Below, one piece after another: positions 7,795 through 16,482 of a DNA stretch of 64,000 bases. The stretch covers positions 372,001 to 436,000 of the forward strand of contig NZ_PDOF01000002.1 of assembly GCF_003226345.1 (NCBI RefSeq). The letters are read 5' to 3'. The position numbers and the translations under genes are program-made. Below the pieces are notes generated by a model. The model was not told where the DNA came from. It saw only the letters and a list, made by a program, of their open reading frames with translations, and did not search any database. Source of the DNA: Alteribacter lacisalsi (GTDB lineage Bacteria > Bacillota > Bacilli > Bacillales > Salisediminibacteriaceae). The number at the start of each line of letters is the position of its first letter. The first letter of the stretch is position 1.

Positions 7795-7814
7795 GTATCC
7801 AGGATTCAGGATAC
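7795..7814 (+). promoter_or_regulatory. Candidate autoregulatory GntR operator
   Basis: GTATCCAGGATTCAGGATAC: 6-bp arms GTATCC/GGATAC around AGGATTCA. It shares CTGTATCCAGGATTCAG with the site at 6349-6383. Being just downstream of the -10 box, it would let the regulator repress itself and the transporter operon. Confidence 0.75.
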
Positions 7815-7839
7815 TTCAAAATTGGAAGGGGTAGGTATT

Positions 7840-8487
7840 ATGTCAGCACTATCAGTATCTCAGCCTTTATATCAGCAGGCTTACGAAACCATTAAAAAAT
7901 CAATTCTATCAGGTCAGTTAGGACCGGGATCCAAGCTTGTTACAACGAGGTTGGCAGAGCAGTATCAGATCAGCAGGACTCCGCTTCGCGAGGCCTTGAG
8001 ACAGCTCCAGGTAGAGGGCCTTCTTGTTCTCAAACAGAGCCATCTTGAAGTCGTCACATTGGATAAGAATGATTTTGCAGAGTTATCTCAATGCAGGCTG
8101 GTACTCGAAAGAGAGATCATTAGCTACATTGTTGAAGGCATTAAAGATGAGCAGATCAGTGAAGTAGAGGCCGTCATTGAAGAAGCAGAGAAAGCGTGCG
8201 AAGAACAGGAAGCTCTGAGGCTTCTGGAATTGAACTCCCAATTCCACAGAATGCTCTATGAAGTCTGTTCAAACAAGCGTCTGGTACAGCTTCTTGATCA
8301 GGTTAGATCGCTTCTGTTAATTTACAGAGCCAATACGATTATCAATCAACATGAGAACAAAGAAATCCTGGCTGAACATAAAGATCTTTTGGAAGTAATA
8401 AAAAAGAGAGATTATGAAGAGGCACTGGCGTCAGTTGAAAAACACTTGGAGAACGATATGAAAAGAGGAGAGTCAGTTATTGAATAA
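7840..8487 (+). CDS. GntR-family (FadR/FCD subfamily) transcriptional regulator
   Basis: 215 aa from ATG 7840, with GGAAGGGG upstream. The winged helix-turn-helix covers residues 12-75 (LVTTRLAEQYQISRTPLREALRQLQVEGLL); the all-helical C-terminal FCD domain (about 85-210) has the acidic and histidine residues (ERE, NSQFHRMLY, HKDLLE) that bind a metal and an organic acid ligand. The ligand is likely the substrate of the neighbouring pathway or its CoA ester. The operator motif at 7795 and 6349 gives direct evidence of a two-promoter regulon including itself. Confidence 0.9.
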   Translation: MSALSVSQPLYQQAYETIKKSILSGQLGPGSKLVTTRLAEQYQISRTPLREALRQLQVEGLLVLKQSHLEVVTLDKNDFAELSQCRLVLEREIISYIVEGIKDEQISEVEAVIEEAEKACEEQEALRLLELNSQFHRMLYEVCSNKRLVQLLDQVRSLLLIYRANTIINQHENKEILAEHKDLLEVIKKRDYEEALASVEKHLENDMKRGESVIE

Positions 8488-8535
8488 AGGTTTGCAAGGA
8501 AAGTCCTTGCAACAACACATTGAGGAGGACGTGCT

Positions 8536-9534
8536 ATGAAAAAGTATCTCATGTTATCTATTTCCTGTCTTATTGCATTCACATTAACAGCCTGTAATGA
8601 CAATGACCCCGCAGCCAATGCAGGTGTTGATGAAAGTAATAGTAATGATGAGGCGGGGAACTTTCCATCCAGGGATATCGACATTCTCGTAGGGTTTGGA
8701 GCAGGAGGAGGGACGGACAACTTTGCCCGTGCCGTTGGACAGGAATTGAGTGATATTCTCGATGTTAATGTGAATGTGATCAATCAGGAAGGAGCAGCCG
8801 GAGTCATTGCCGGAGAACACGTTGCTTCCCAGCCCGCAGATGGTCATACGATCTGGGCAATTTCTTCCTTTCCGGTAACCTCTGCAAACGGAACAAATAA
8901 GAACGATCTTGAAGTAATGAAGCCGATTGCCAGGGTTCAAAATGATACGTACACCCTGCAGGTTAAGGACGGAACCTTTGAAACTGTAGACGAGTTAGTG
9001 GCTCATGCCGAGGAGAATCCAGGAGGCATTCAACTGGGTGGAGTAGGGACACTGGGCATTAATGATATTTCCGCACGAAGCATTATGGAAGAAATGGGTA
9101 TTGACATGAATTACGTATCCTTTGAAGGTGCAGGGCAGATGCACGCAGCCCTTTTAGGCGGCCATATCGATGTCATGCTTGAAGCATTTGCACCAACTAT
9201 GCCTCAAATAGAAGGTGGAGAGATTGATCCACTTGTTGTTTTCGCAGAAGATCGAGTGGATGCTTTTCCTGACGTACCTGCCAGTGCAGAAAAGGGATGG
9301 GATTTCTACGACGGTGTTGAACGTGGCTTTGCCGTAAGGAGAGATACACCAGAGGAAATTATTGAGAAGATTGAAAGCGCTGTCAGAGAAGCGGTGGAAA
9401 CGACAAGGTATCAGGAGTACGCTGCAAATTCCTATCTTGATCTAAGAGACGGATGGCTGGATTCGGATGAGTATGAAGAGAGACTTGAGACAATTATTGA
9501 AGAATATGCCCAAGTGTTATCTGAAATAGAGTAA
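8536..9534 (+). CDS. Tripartite tricarboxylate transporter substrate-binding protein (TctC/Bug family)
   Basis: 332 aa, ATG behind TTGAGGAGGACG. The signal peptide ends in a lipobox LTAC (Cys near residue 20), so it is a membrane-tethered lipoprotein. FPSRDIDILVGFGAGGGTDNFAR, the VNVINQEGAAGVIAGEHVA core and ALLGGHIDVMLEAFAPTMPQIEGG are typical of Bug-type Venus-flytrap proteins that bind carboxylates. It is first of the tctCBA set, followed after 56 bp by the small membrane subunit with a hairpin in between that could protect its mRNA. Confidence 0.93.
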   Translation: MKKYLMLSISCLIAFTLTACNDNDPAANAGVDESNSNDEAGNFPSRDIDILVGFGAGGGTDNFARAVGQELSDILDVNVNVINQEGAAGVIAGEHVASQPADGHTIWAISSFPVTSANGTNKNDLEVMKPIARVQNDTYTLQVKDGTFETVDELVAHAEENPGGIQLGGVGTLGINDISARSIMEEMGIDMNYVSFEGAGQMHAALLGGHIDVMLEAFAPTMPQIEGGEIDPLVVFAEDRVDAFPDVPASAEKGWDFYDGVERGFAVRRDTPEEIIEKIESAVREAVETTRYQEYAANSYLDLRDGWLDSDEYEERLETIIEEYAQVLSEIE

Positions 9535-9540
9535 CAGTAA

Positions 9541-9567
9541 AGGAAGGAGTATTCTTGGCTCCTTCCT
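9541..9567 (+). promoter_or_regulatory. Intercistronic hairpin between tctC and tctB
   Basis: AGGAAGGAG, nine-base loop, CTCCTTCCT. It is a perfect 9-bp stem not followed by a U-run, so it is more likely an mRNA-stabilising or translation-modulating hairpin than a terminator. It would favour higher levels of the binding protein than of the membrane subunits. Confidence 0.5.
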
Positions 9568-9590
9568 CCTCAAAAGCTGGAGGGGAGAAT

Positions 9591-10115
9591 ATGAAAGGGA
9601 ATCTAATTTTATCTGTAATTGTCATAATCTTTTCGCTTTTCTTTCTATACCATTCGGTGAACCTGCCGTCTTCTTCGACTGCAATACCAGGTCCGGGAGC
9701 CTGGCCGACGATGCTTCTGATCATGATGGTTATTCTGGGGCTTTCTCTCTTAGTCAGCACGATTAGAACAGCCAGAAAAGGAGAGGTCGTTAGTAAGGAG
9801 ATCCAAGCAGAAGCGGGAGACGAAGCTGCGGAAGAAGATTTTGTTCCCAAAGTGGTATTTCCATATCGGTATCTCGTTCTCTTAGGCATCGCTGTCATCT
9901 ATCTGTTTCTGGTTTCGGGCATTGGTTTCTTACTGGCGACTCCGCTGATGCTCGCAGGTGCTGCTTTCCTGCTGGGAATGAGGAAAGTGTGGTCTCTGGT
10001 CACTACCTCAGTCATGGGGAGTGCAGCGGTCATCGTAATCTTTATTGTGATATTGAATATCCCGTTGCCAAGAGGCTTAGGTGTCTTCCGGGAATTAAGC
10101 TACTTGATCTATTAA
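9591..10115 (+). CDS. Tripartite tricarboxylate transporter small membrane subunit (TctB)
   Basis: 174 aa from ATG 9591 with GGAGGGGAGA at the usual distance; the frame opens earlier without an RBS. Four transmembrane helices are visible (about residues 5-22, 40-60, 100-120 and 128-160). The PGPGAWPTMLLIMMVILGLSLL stretch is the recognisable TctB signature. It forms the membrane part of the cation-coupled transporter with TctA. Confidence 0.88.
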   Translation: MKGNLILSVIVIIFSLFFLYHSVNLPSSSTAIPGPGAWPTMLLIMMVILGLSLLVSTIRTARKGEVVSKEIQAEAGDEAAEEDFVPKVVFPYRYLVLLGIAVIYLFLVSGIGFLLATPLMLAGAAFLLGMRKVWSLVTTSVMGSAAVIVIFIVILNIPLPRGLGVFRELSYLIY

Positions 10116-10145
10116 ACATAAACAGATAGGGGGGAGGATGGAATA

Positions 10146-11654
10146 ATGTTAGAAGGACTAATAGAAGGGTTGTTTACTGTTATCCAGCCCATACATCTAC
10201 TGGCACTGTTTGCAGGGGTCTTTATAGGATTTTTAGGAGGGGCTGCGCCGGGGATCAGCGGAACAATGCTTGTGGTCATTTTACTCCCGATTACCTATAG
10301 CCTGGATGCGACTTCAGCATTTCTGATGCTTACTGCCATTTATGCGGCTTCCGTGTTTTCAGGTTCTATAAGTGCAATATTATTCAGAACCCCGGGAACT
10401 CCCGAGGCTGTTGCTACAGTGTTTGACGGTTACCCTATGGCTAAAAAGGGGAACCCGGGAAAAGCGCTTGGTGTCGCGATCTACAGTTCTGCTATAGGAG
10501 GGATTCTTGGCACTCTTATTCTTATATTTCTGACTCCGGTGCTGGCAGGATTTGCACTTCAGTTCTCCTCACCTGAATATTTTGCACTTGCTTTGCTTGG
10601 TTTGACTGTTGTTGCTTCTTTAAGCGGCAAAAACCTGTTGAAGGGTTTTATAGGAGTTGGTTTTGGTCTGTTTATTGCAACGATCGGAATCGATGCAATA
10701 TCTGGAACCCAAAGATTTACATTTGACAATAGTTATCTCATGAGTGGTATTGGTTTGGTTCCTGTTCTCATAGGACTGTTTGCCATCTCGGAGGTTCTCA
10801 GGAAATCACAGGAAGATCACAGTGTAAAAAACAGTATGAAAAAAGTGAAGCAGAAAATGCTTGATACAAAGCTGTTCAGGAGTCTTTCGGGAACGATAGG
10901 AAGATCTTCACTCTTAGGGACTTGTATCGGTATTCTTCCTGGAGTCGGTGCAACCACAGCTTCGATGCTGAGTTACAGTGAAGCCGTTAGGTGGTCAAAA
11001 AAGAAAGAAGAGTTCGGTAAGGGGAATCCGGAAGGAATAGCAGCTCCGGAGTCGGCAAACAACTCTGCTGCTATGGGGGCTCTTGTACCTTTACTTTCTC
11101 TAGGAATACCGGGCAGTGCTACAACAGCCATTATTTTAGGCGCATTTATCCTGCATGGCATGCAGCCGGGTCCTATGCTGGTTACCACACAACCTACCCT
11201 GGTTTATTCGATCTTTATCGGTTTATTGATTGTAAACGTTCTTATTATTATTTTTGCCAAACCTTTTATTGCAATGTTTTCCCAGACACTGAAGGTGCCC
11301 TACACAGTGATGGGACCGATTATTCTACTGCTTTGTATTATTGGAAGCTATGCAGTGAGAAATTCAATGATGGACGTATGGATTATGCTCCTGTTTGGAC
11401 TTATCGGATTCTTTCTAGAGAAAAACAAATTTCCTCTTGCTCCGATTGTCCTGGGCGTCGTACTTGGACCGTTGGCAGAGCAGGAATTCCGCAGATCCCT
11501 TCAGATGGCAGGGGGGGACATGTCTATATTCTTTAATCGGCCGATCAGTGCTGTCCTGATCAGTCTGGCTTTCATCGCTGTAGTGGCTCCAATTATTAAA
11601 AAAATGCTTGATTCCAGAAAGAATACGAACGCCAAGGAGGATACCAATGTCTGA
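10146..11654 (+). CDS. Tripartite tricarboxylate transporter large membrane subunit (TctA)
   Basis: 502 aa, ATG behind AGGGGGGAGG. About 12 hydrophobic segments. The two TctA repeats are shown by GFLGGAAPGISGTMLVVILLP with FRTPGTPEAVATVFDGYPMAKKG in the first half and TCIGILPGVGATTASMLSYSEAVRWSKK with GALVPLLSLGIPGSATTAIILGA in the second. It imports a carboxylate with Na+ or H+. Its last codons overlap the start of the crotonase by 8 bp, tying transport to catabolism. Confidence 0.95.
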   Translation: MLEGLIEGLFTVIQPIHLLALFAGVFIGFLGGAAPGISGTMLVVILLPITYSLDATSAFLMLTAIYAASVFSGSISAILFRTPGTPEAVATVFDGYPMAKKGNPGKALGVAIYSSAIGGILGTLILIFLTPVLAGFALQFSSPEYFALALLGLTVVASLSGKNLLKGFIGVGFGLFIATIGIDAISGTQRFTFDNSYLMSGIGLVPVLIGLFAISEVLRKSQEDHSVKNSMKKVKQKMLDTKLFRSLSGTIGRSSLLGTCIGILPGVGATTASMLSYSEAVRWSKKKEEFGKGNPEGIAAPESANNSAAMGALVPLLSLGIPGSATTAIILGAFILHGMQPGPMLVTTQPTLVYSIFIGLLIVNVLIIIFAKPFIAMFSQTLKVPYTVMGPIILLLCIIGSYAVRNSMMDVWIMLLFGLIGFFLEKNKFPLAPIVLGVVLGPLAEQEFRRSLQMAGGDMSIFFNRPISAVLISLAFIAVVAPIIKKMLDSRKNTNAKEDTNV

Positions 11655-12432
11655 ACAAAAGAAGGATCTGATTCTAACGAAAGAAGGAAGTATTGCGACC
11701 ATCGTGATAAATAGAGCTGAAAAAAGGAATGCTCTCACACATGAAATGTGGAAGGACCTTCCGGATCTCCTTAATGATGTGGAAGAGGATGAAAACATCA
11801 AAGTGCTGATTGTGAGCGGAGCCGGTAAACAGGCGTTTGCTGCCGGAGCCGACATCAGCGAGTTCAATACGCTGAGGGCATCAGCTGAGGGTGCCAGAGT
11901 TTATAACGAGGCTACCCAAAATGCGGAAAAAAAGCTGGAACAATTAAGTAAACCTACAATTGCCATGATCCAGGGGTTTTGTGTAGGGGGAGGACTTGAA
12001 ATCGCCCTTGCCTGCGATTTCCGTTTTACATCTGATACCGGGGTGTTTGGCATCACTCCGGCTAAAATCGGAATTATTTACAATTTAGCAGGTACAAAAA
12101 AGCTTGTGGACCTGGTAGGCCCTGCAAGAGCCAAGGACATTTTGTTCTCCGGCCGCATGCTTGATGCAGAGGAAGCCTACGAGATCGGACTGGTTGAAAG
12201 ATTGTACGCTGAAAGTGAACTTACTGAAAAGACATATGACTATGCGAATCTTCTCGCCTCAAGGGCACAAAACTCTATCAGGGGTCTAAAAAGAGTCATA
12301 ACTGAAGTGGAGTACGGAGCGGTGGTGGAATCGAAGGAAATTGAAGACCTGATCCTTCAATCATTTGACTCAGATGAGTACCTTGAGGGCGTTAAGGCAT
12401 TTCAGGAAAAAAGAAAACCAGTATTTAAGTGA
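11647..12432 (+). CDS. Enoyl-CoA hydratase/isomerase (crotonase) family protein
   Basis: 261 aa from ATG 11647 behind CCAAGGAGG. The crotonase oxyanion-hole segments FAAGADISEF (near residue 60) and GFCVGGGLEIALACDFRF (near 105) are present. The first catalytic Glu of hydratases is retained in GGGLEIA, but the second is missing: the FGxPE motif reads FGITPAKIGIIYNLAG. The TP..(I/L)G..Y pattern occurs in decarboxylase-type crotonases such as methylmalonyl-CoA decarboxylase, although its oxyanion-hole His is Ala here. A simple hydratase is therefore doubtful; decarboxylation or isomerisation of a dicarboxyl-CoA is an alternative. Confidence 0.88.
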   Translation: MSEQKKDLILTKEGSIATIVINRAEKRNALTHEMWKDLPDLLNDVEEDENIKVLIVSGAGKQAFAAGADISEFNTLRASAEGARVYNEATQNAEKKLEQLSKPTIAMIQGFCVGGGLEIALACDFRFTSDTGVFGITPAKIGIIYNLAGTKKLVDLVGPARAKDILFSGRMLDAEEAYEIGLVERLYAESELTEKTYDYANLLASRAQNSIRGLKRVITEVEYGAVVESKEIEDLILQSFDSDEYLEGVKAFQEKRKPVFK

Positions 12433-12470
12433 GGAAATGTAAGCCACTGATTTAAAAAGGAGTGGGAAAG

Positions 12471-12986
12471 ATGAATAAGTACAGCCTGAAAAAGCGAATT
12501 CCTTCCATAGAAGCTTCAGCCTATGTGGCCCCAGGTGCCCATATTATTGGAAATGTGACTCTGGGAAAACAATCCAGTATCTGGTTTAATGCAGTGCTGA
12601 GAGGTGATGAGGAAGCCATTGAGGTGGGGGACGGGACCAATGTCCAGGACGGCACGATTGTTCATGCAGACCCGGGTTACCCGGTAAAGATCGGTAAAAA
12701 CGTCACGGTTGGCCATAACGCAACCATCCATGGCTGTATCATTGAAGACGGCGCTTTAATTGGCATGGGGGCAACGGTGCTGAATGGAGCTGTCATTAAA
12801 AAAGGCGCTGTAGTTGGTGCGGGAGCATTAGTACCGGAAAACAGAGTCATAGAAGAAAATGCGCTGGCTGTAGGCTTGCCGGCCAGACCAATCTCGAAGC
12901 TCAGTGAGGAAGAAAGCAGGAAAGCCCAAGCGGGAGCAGATACTTATATAGCCAGAGGAATTGAATATAAAAATGAAGGTATCTAA
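12471..12986 (+). CDS. Gamma-carbonic-anhydrase-like hexapeptide protein (PaaY/CaiE/YrdA type)
   Basis: 171 aa from ATG 12471 behind AAAAAGGAG. Left-handed beta-helix hexapeptide repeats run from residue 14 to 140 (HIIGNVTLGKQSSIWFNAVLRGD, VKIGKNVTVGHNATIHGCII). The metal ligands of the family are visible as His in DGTIVHAD, VGHN and TIHG. Relatives act as zinc carbonic anhydrases or as CoA thioesterases (PaaY) and often accompany CaiB/CaiD-like enzymes. Here it may hydrolyse dead-end CoA esters of the pathway. Confidence 0.88.
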   Translation: MNKYSLKKRIPSIEASAYVAPGAHIIGNVTLGKQSSIWFNAVLRGDEEAIEVGDGTNVQDGTIVHADPGYPVKIGKNVTVGHNATIHGCIIEDGALIGMGATVLNGAVIKKGAVVGAGALVPENRVIEENALAVGLPARPISKLSEEESRKAQAGADTYIARGIEYKNEGI

Positions 12987-13043
12987 CGCCTTTGTTATGA
13001 TCTTTGGTTTACCGAATCAGAATCGTGAGAGGAGATTGGGTTA

Positions 13044-14480
13044 ATGACGACAGAAACAATGTCCTATCCTCATGTTATTGGGGAAGATCGGACGAAAAAT
13101 CAGGAAACTATCGATGTAGAAAATAAATATGATCAACGTGTCTTAGGTTCTGTTTTTCGAGGGGGGAAAGAAGAGGTTGATCGTGCTGTAGCTGCAGCAA
13201 GGCAGGCCTTTGAGCAGTCACAGCTAACCCCTTCAGAGCGAGGGGAACTGTTAAGAAAGGCAGCTGAATTGTTCAGTGAGAAGAAAGAAGAACTCGCACA
13301 AACCATTACTGCAGAGGTAGGAAAGGTAATACGTGATGCGCGAATGGAAGTGGACAGAGGCATTCAGACGTTTCTTGCTGCTGCAGAGGAAGCAGGTCGG
13401 ATTACAGGCCACACGGTCCCCATTGAGAATCAAAAAGGAAACGAAAACAGACTTGCGTTTACGATCCGGCAGCCGGTCGGTGTCATCGGAGCGATCACAC
13501 CTTTTAATTTTCCATTTAATCTGACTGCACACAAACTGGCACCTGCACTTGCAGCAGGAAATACAGTCGTGCTTAAACCAGCCGAAAAAACGCCATTAAG
13601 TGCCATGATGATGGTGGACCTTCTCCTTGAAGCGGGATTTCGGCCGGGAACAATAAATGTGGTGAACGGGTATGGTCACGAAGCTGGTGACGCTCTTTTA
13701 AGACATCCGGATGTGGACATGTACACCTTTACCGGGAGTCCCGATGTAGGAAAAATTATTAAAAGTACTACCGGGATCCGGAAGGTGACGCTGGAGCTAG
13801 GAAGCAACGCCCCGAATATTGTCCATTCCGATGTTGACGATCTGTATGAAGTTGCAAAATCGTGTGTCGAGAAGGGTATGATGCATAATGGTCAGGCGTG
13901 TATTTCGGTGCAGCGGATTTATGTGCATGAAGACCGTGCTGATGAATTTCTGAGGTATGCCAAAGAGGCAGCCGAAGCCTTGGAAGTTGGAAATCCTCAG
14001 GACGATGATACACGAGTCGGGCCCCTTATCGACGTTAAAAGTGCTGAACGGATTGAGGCATGGGTAAATGAAGCGGTTTCCGGAGGAGCACGGATCATCA
14101 GCGGAGGTCGAAGAGAAGGAGCTATTTACTATCCGACTGTACTTACCGACGTTCAACCGGATATGAGAGTGGTTTGTGAAGAAGTATTTGCGCCGGTTGT
14201 AGTCGTTGTTCCATATTCAGATATTCAGGAAGCGATCCGTCAGGCGAACGATTCCCGTTTTGGATTACAGGTTGGCGTTTTTACCAAGGATATTGATCTG
14301 GCCATTCATGCAGCGAAGAAACTTCGCTATGGAGGCATCATCCTCAATGACGTGTCGACTTTCCGAGCGGACACGATGCCCTACGGTGGAATTAAAGATA
14401 GTGGAGTAGGAAAAGAAGGGCCGAAGTATGCGATTGAAGAAATGACAGACGAAAAAATAATTGTCATAAATGCGAAGTAA
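13044..14480 (+). CDS. NAD(P)+-dependent aldehyde dehydrogenase
   Basis: 478 aa, ATG 13044 behind GAGAGGAG. It has all ALDH landmarks: the Asn of FNFPFN (oxyanion), FTGSPDVGK (cofactor loop), general base Glu in VTLELGSNAP, and nucleophile Cys in MHNGQACISVQR. The cysteine is followed by Ile and the signature fits lactaldehyde/glycolaldehyde-type enzymes that make free acids and not CoA esters. It precedes an iron alcohol dehydrogenase by 14 bp, so the pair can oxidise an alcohol to an acid through an aldehyde. Confidence 0.93.
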   Translation: MTTETMSYPHVIGEDRTKNQETIDVENKYDQRVLGSVFRGGKEEVDRAVAAARQAFEQSQLTPSERGELLRKAAELFSEKKEELAQTITAEVGKVIRDARMEVDRGIQTFLAAAEEAGRITGHTVPIENQKGNENRLAFTIRQPVGVIGAITPFNFPFNLTAHKLAPALAAGNTVVLKPAEKTPLSAMMMVDLLLEAGFRPGTINVVNGYGHEAGDALLRHPDVDMYTFTGSPDVGKIIKSTTGIRKVTLELGSNAPNIVHSDVDDLYEVAKSCVEKGMMHNGQACISVQRIYVHEDRADEFLRYAKEAAEALEVGNPQDDDTRVGPLIDVKSAERIEAWVNEAVSGGARIISGGRREGAIYYPTVLTDVQPDMRVVCEEVFAPVVVVVPYSDIQEAIRQANDSRFGLQVGVFTKDIDLAIHAAKKLRYGGIILNDVSTFRADTMPYGGIKDSGVGKEGPKYAIEEMTDEKIIVINAK

Positions 14481-14494
14481 GGGAGCCGGAAACT

Positions 14495-15694
14495 ATGAGA
14501 GCAACCTGGAAGGTAAATTTTACGGAAACTGTTGTATTCGGAAATGGCGCAATCAATGAGCTTCCGGATCTGTGTGATAAATTTAATGCAAAAAACATCG
14601 TAATTGTAACAGATCGTGGCATTAAGGATGCGGGGATTCTTCAAAAGGTAGTGGATACTTTTGATGAGTCGTATCAAACCTTTGTTTATGACAGGGCTGT
14701 ACCGGAACCACCTGTTGACAGTGCAGTTGAGTGTTTGGAAGAAGCAAAGAACTATATGGATGTGGACCTGATTGTCGGTCTTGGGGGAGGAAGCAGTATC
14801 GATCTTGCCAAAGTGGTCGCTCTACTTCTCCGGTACGGCGGAGAACCAGCAGATTATTTTGGAGAACACAAAGTTCCAGGGCCTGTGGCCCCTCTGATTG
14901 CGATCCCAACCACAGCAGGCACAGGATCGGAAGTAACATCGGTTACCGTTTTGACCGATGTGAAAAACAAGATGAAAACAGGTATTTCCGCTAACGAACT
15001 CCGCCCGAAAGTGGCCCTGCTGGATCCGGAACTTACCCTGAAACTCCCTGCATATGTGACAGCGTGTTCAGGAATTGATGCTCTCAGTCATGCGCTCGAA
15101 GCATATACGGCGAAAGACGCCCACTATATTGATACAGACGATGAGCTGCTGTTTCAAGGTGGGAACCCGATTAGTGATGCACTGGCGCTTCAGGCAATTA
15201 AATATATTTTTGAGGGGCTGGTACTCGCGGTTAACCAGGGCTCAAACATTGAAGCGAGAAGCAAGATGCTGATGGGCAGCCTGCTGGCTGGTCAGGCATT
15301 TTCGAATGCTGGGACAGCCGCGGCTCATGCTCTTGCCTATCCGCTGGGCGGTATTGTCAAATCGCCGCACGGAGAGTTGACAGGCTTACTTTTGCCTCAT
15401 GTTCTTAAATATAACCAGCCGGTTATTAAAGAAAAGCTTGCAACAGTCGAGCGTTTTATTTGTCCTGAAAGTGGTGTACTTAGTGAAGAAGAGGCAGGCT
15501 GCCGATTTATTGAAAGAGTGGAGCAGCTTCTGGAAGAAATTCAGCTTCCGTCTTCTCTCTCGCAAATTGGCGTAATGGAAGAGGACTTGCCCGAAGTTGC
15601 AGAGAAAGCACTGACAATTGATCGGCTTGTCCGAAATACGCCACGAGTGCCAACGAAGGAAAGTTTTGAGAATCTTTTGCTTAGTGCTCTATAA
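14495..15694 (+). CDS. Iron-containing (group III) alcohol dehydrogenase
   Basis: 399 aa, ATG behind GGGAGCCGG. GLGGGSSIDLAKVVALLL (NAD-binding), IPTTAGTGSEVTSVTVL and GIDALSHALEAY (metal His) plus the second metal histidines in NAGTAAAHALAYPLGG and SPHGELTGLLLPHVLKYN mark it as a group III Fe-dependent enzyme. Substrates range over short alcohols and hydroxy acids. It is last in the operon and is followed by a strong terminator at 15709. Confidence 0.93.
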   Translation: MRATWKVNFTETVVFGNGAINELPDLCDKFNAKNIVIVTDRGIKDAGILQKVVDTFDESYQTFVYDRAVPEPPVDSAVECLEEAKNYMDVDLIVGLGGGSSIDLAKVVALLLRYGGEPADYFGEHKVPGPVAPLIAIPTTAGTGSEVTSVTVLTDVKNKMKTGISANELRPKVALLDPELTLKLPAYVTACSGIDALSHALEAYTAKDAHYIDTDDELLFQGGNPISDALALQAIKYIFEGLVLAVNQGSNIEARSKMLMGSLLAGQAFSNAGTAAAHALAYPLGGIVKSPHGELTGLLLPHVLKYNQPVIKEKLATVERFICPESGVLSEEEAGCRFIERVEQLLEEIQLPSSLSQIGVMEEDLPEVAEKALTIDRLVRNTPRVPTKESFENLLLSAL

Positions 15695-15708
15695 ATAGGT
15701 TCTTTTAG

Positions 15709-15747
15709 AAGCCCGGAAGGTGTTGTGCCTTTTGGGCTTTTTATTTT
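15709..15747 (+). terminator. Rho-independent terminator of the catabolic operon
   Basis: AAGCCCGGAAGG, seven-base loop, CCTTTTGGGCTT, followed by a T-run. It ends the tct/dehydrogenase operon. Confidence 0.85.
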
Positions 15748-15892
15748 GCAGAAAACTGAAGAACGCCGCCCTTTCTTAATGGATGTTCGGATCGTATGGC
15801 ACTTATGAAATAAAGGAAATCAATGATAATTATAGAATGTCAGTAATAGCTCAAATTTATTAAATTTAGAACATATAAAAGGAGATCAAACT

Positions 15893-16372
15893 ATGGCACA
15901 CATGAAAGAAATTTTATTAGATCAGTTTCTGGCCAATGCGAATGACCCCAGCTGGTATCTGTCATTTTCACAGGCTGTTGAAGGTTTATCGGAGGAAGAG
16001 GCATTCTGGAAACCTGCCGAAGACAATCATAGTATAGCTGAAATCGTTCAGCATCTCATTTACTGGAATGAAACGTGGCAAACAAGATATCAGGAATCTG
16101 ATGTTCATGCCGTTCCGCCTATTGGCGATAATGACAAGAGTTTTGTTCTTCCGGATAAACAAAGTTTCAATGATTTAAAAGAGAGATTACTCATGGTTCT
16201 TTTACACTGGCAGGACCTGCTGACTGAGGAAAAGCTCGATAGTGAAGTCAAAGGATTCCCGGAACCGGCTAAATGGTACGAATTACTCGGAAATGCCATT
16301 ACACATAATGCTTACCATATTGGTCAGATTGTTTTTATAAGGAAGTTACAAAAGTCCTGGAACCGTATGTAA
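15893..16372 (+). CDS. DinB-family protein
   Basis: 159 aa, ATG 15893 behind AAAAGGAG. It is a complete DinB bundle: His in EIVQHLIYWNETW and HNAYHIGQIVFIRK supply the triad that binds a divalent metal in DinB/YfiT-fold proteins. The family includes mycothiol- and bacillithiol-dependent transferases, so a detoxification role in the cytoplasm is plausible, though unproved. It is similar to the truncated copy at 5020 in the C-terminal IGQIVFIRK region. Confidence 0.9.
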   Translation: MAHMKEILLDQFLANANDPSWYLSFSQAVEGLSEEEAFWKPAEDNHSIAEIVQHLIYWNETWQTRYQESDVHAVPPIGDNDKSFVLPDKQSFNDLKERLLMVLLHWQDLLTEEKLDSEVKGFPEPAKWYELLGNAITHNAYHIGQIVFIRKLQKSWNRM

Positions 16373-16482
16373 GTAAGCTACTTTCTATTTATCCTGATTC
16401 TGATCTTTTAATCTTCTAATTTTGTGAGAGCAACCTTAGTAAAACAGCCGGAATTATAAAGCAGGAAAGGGTGAAAAATCCA

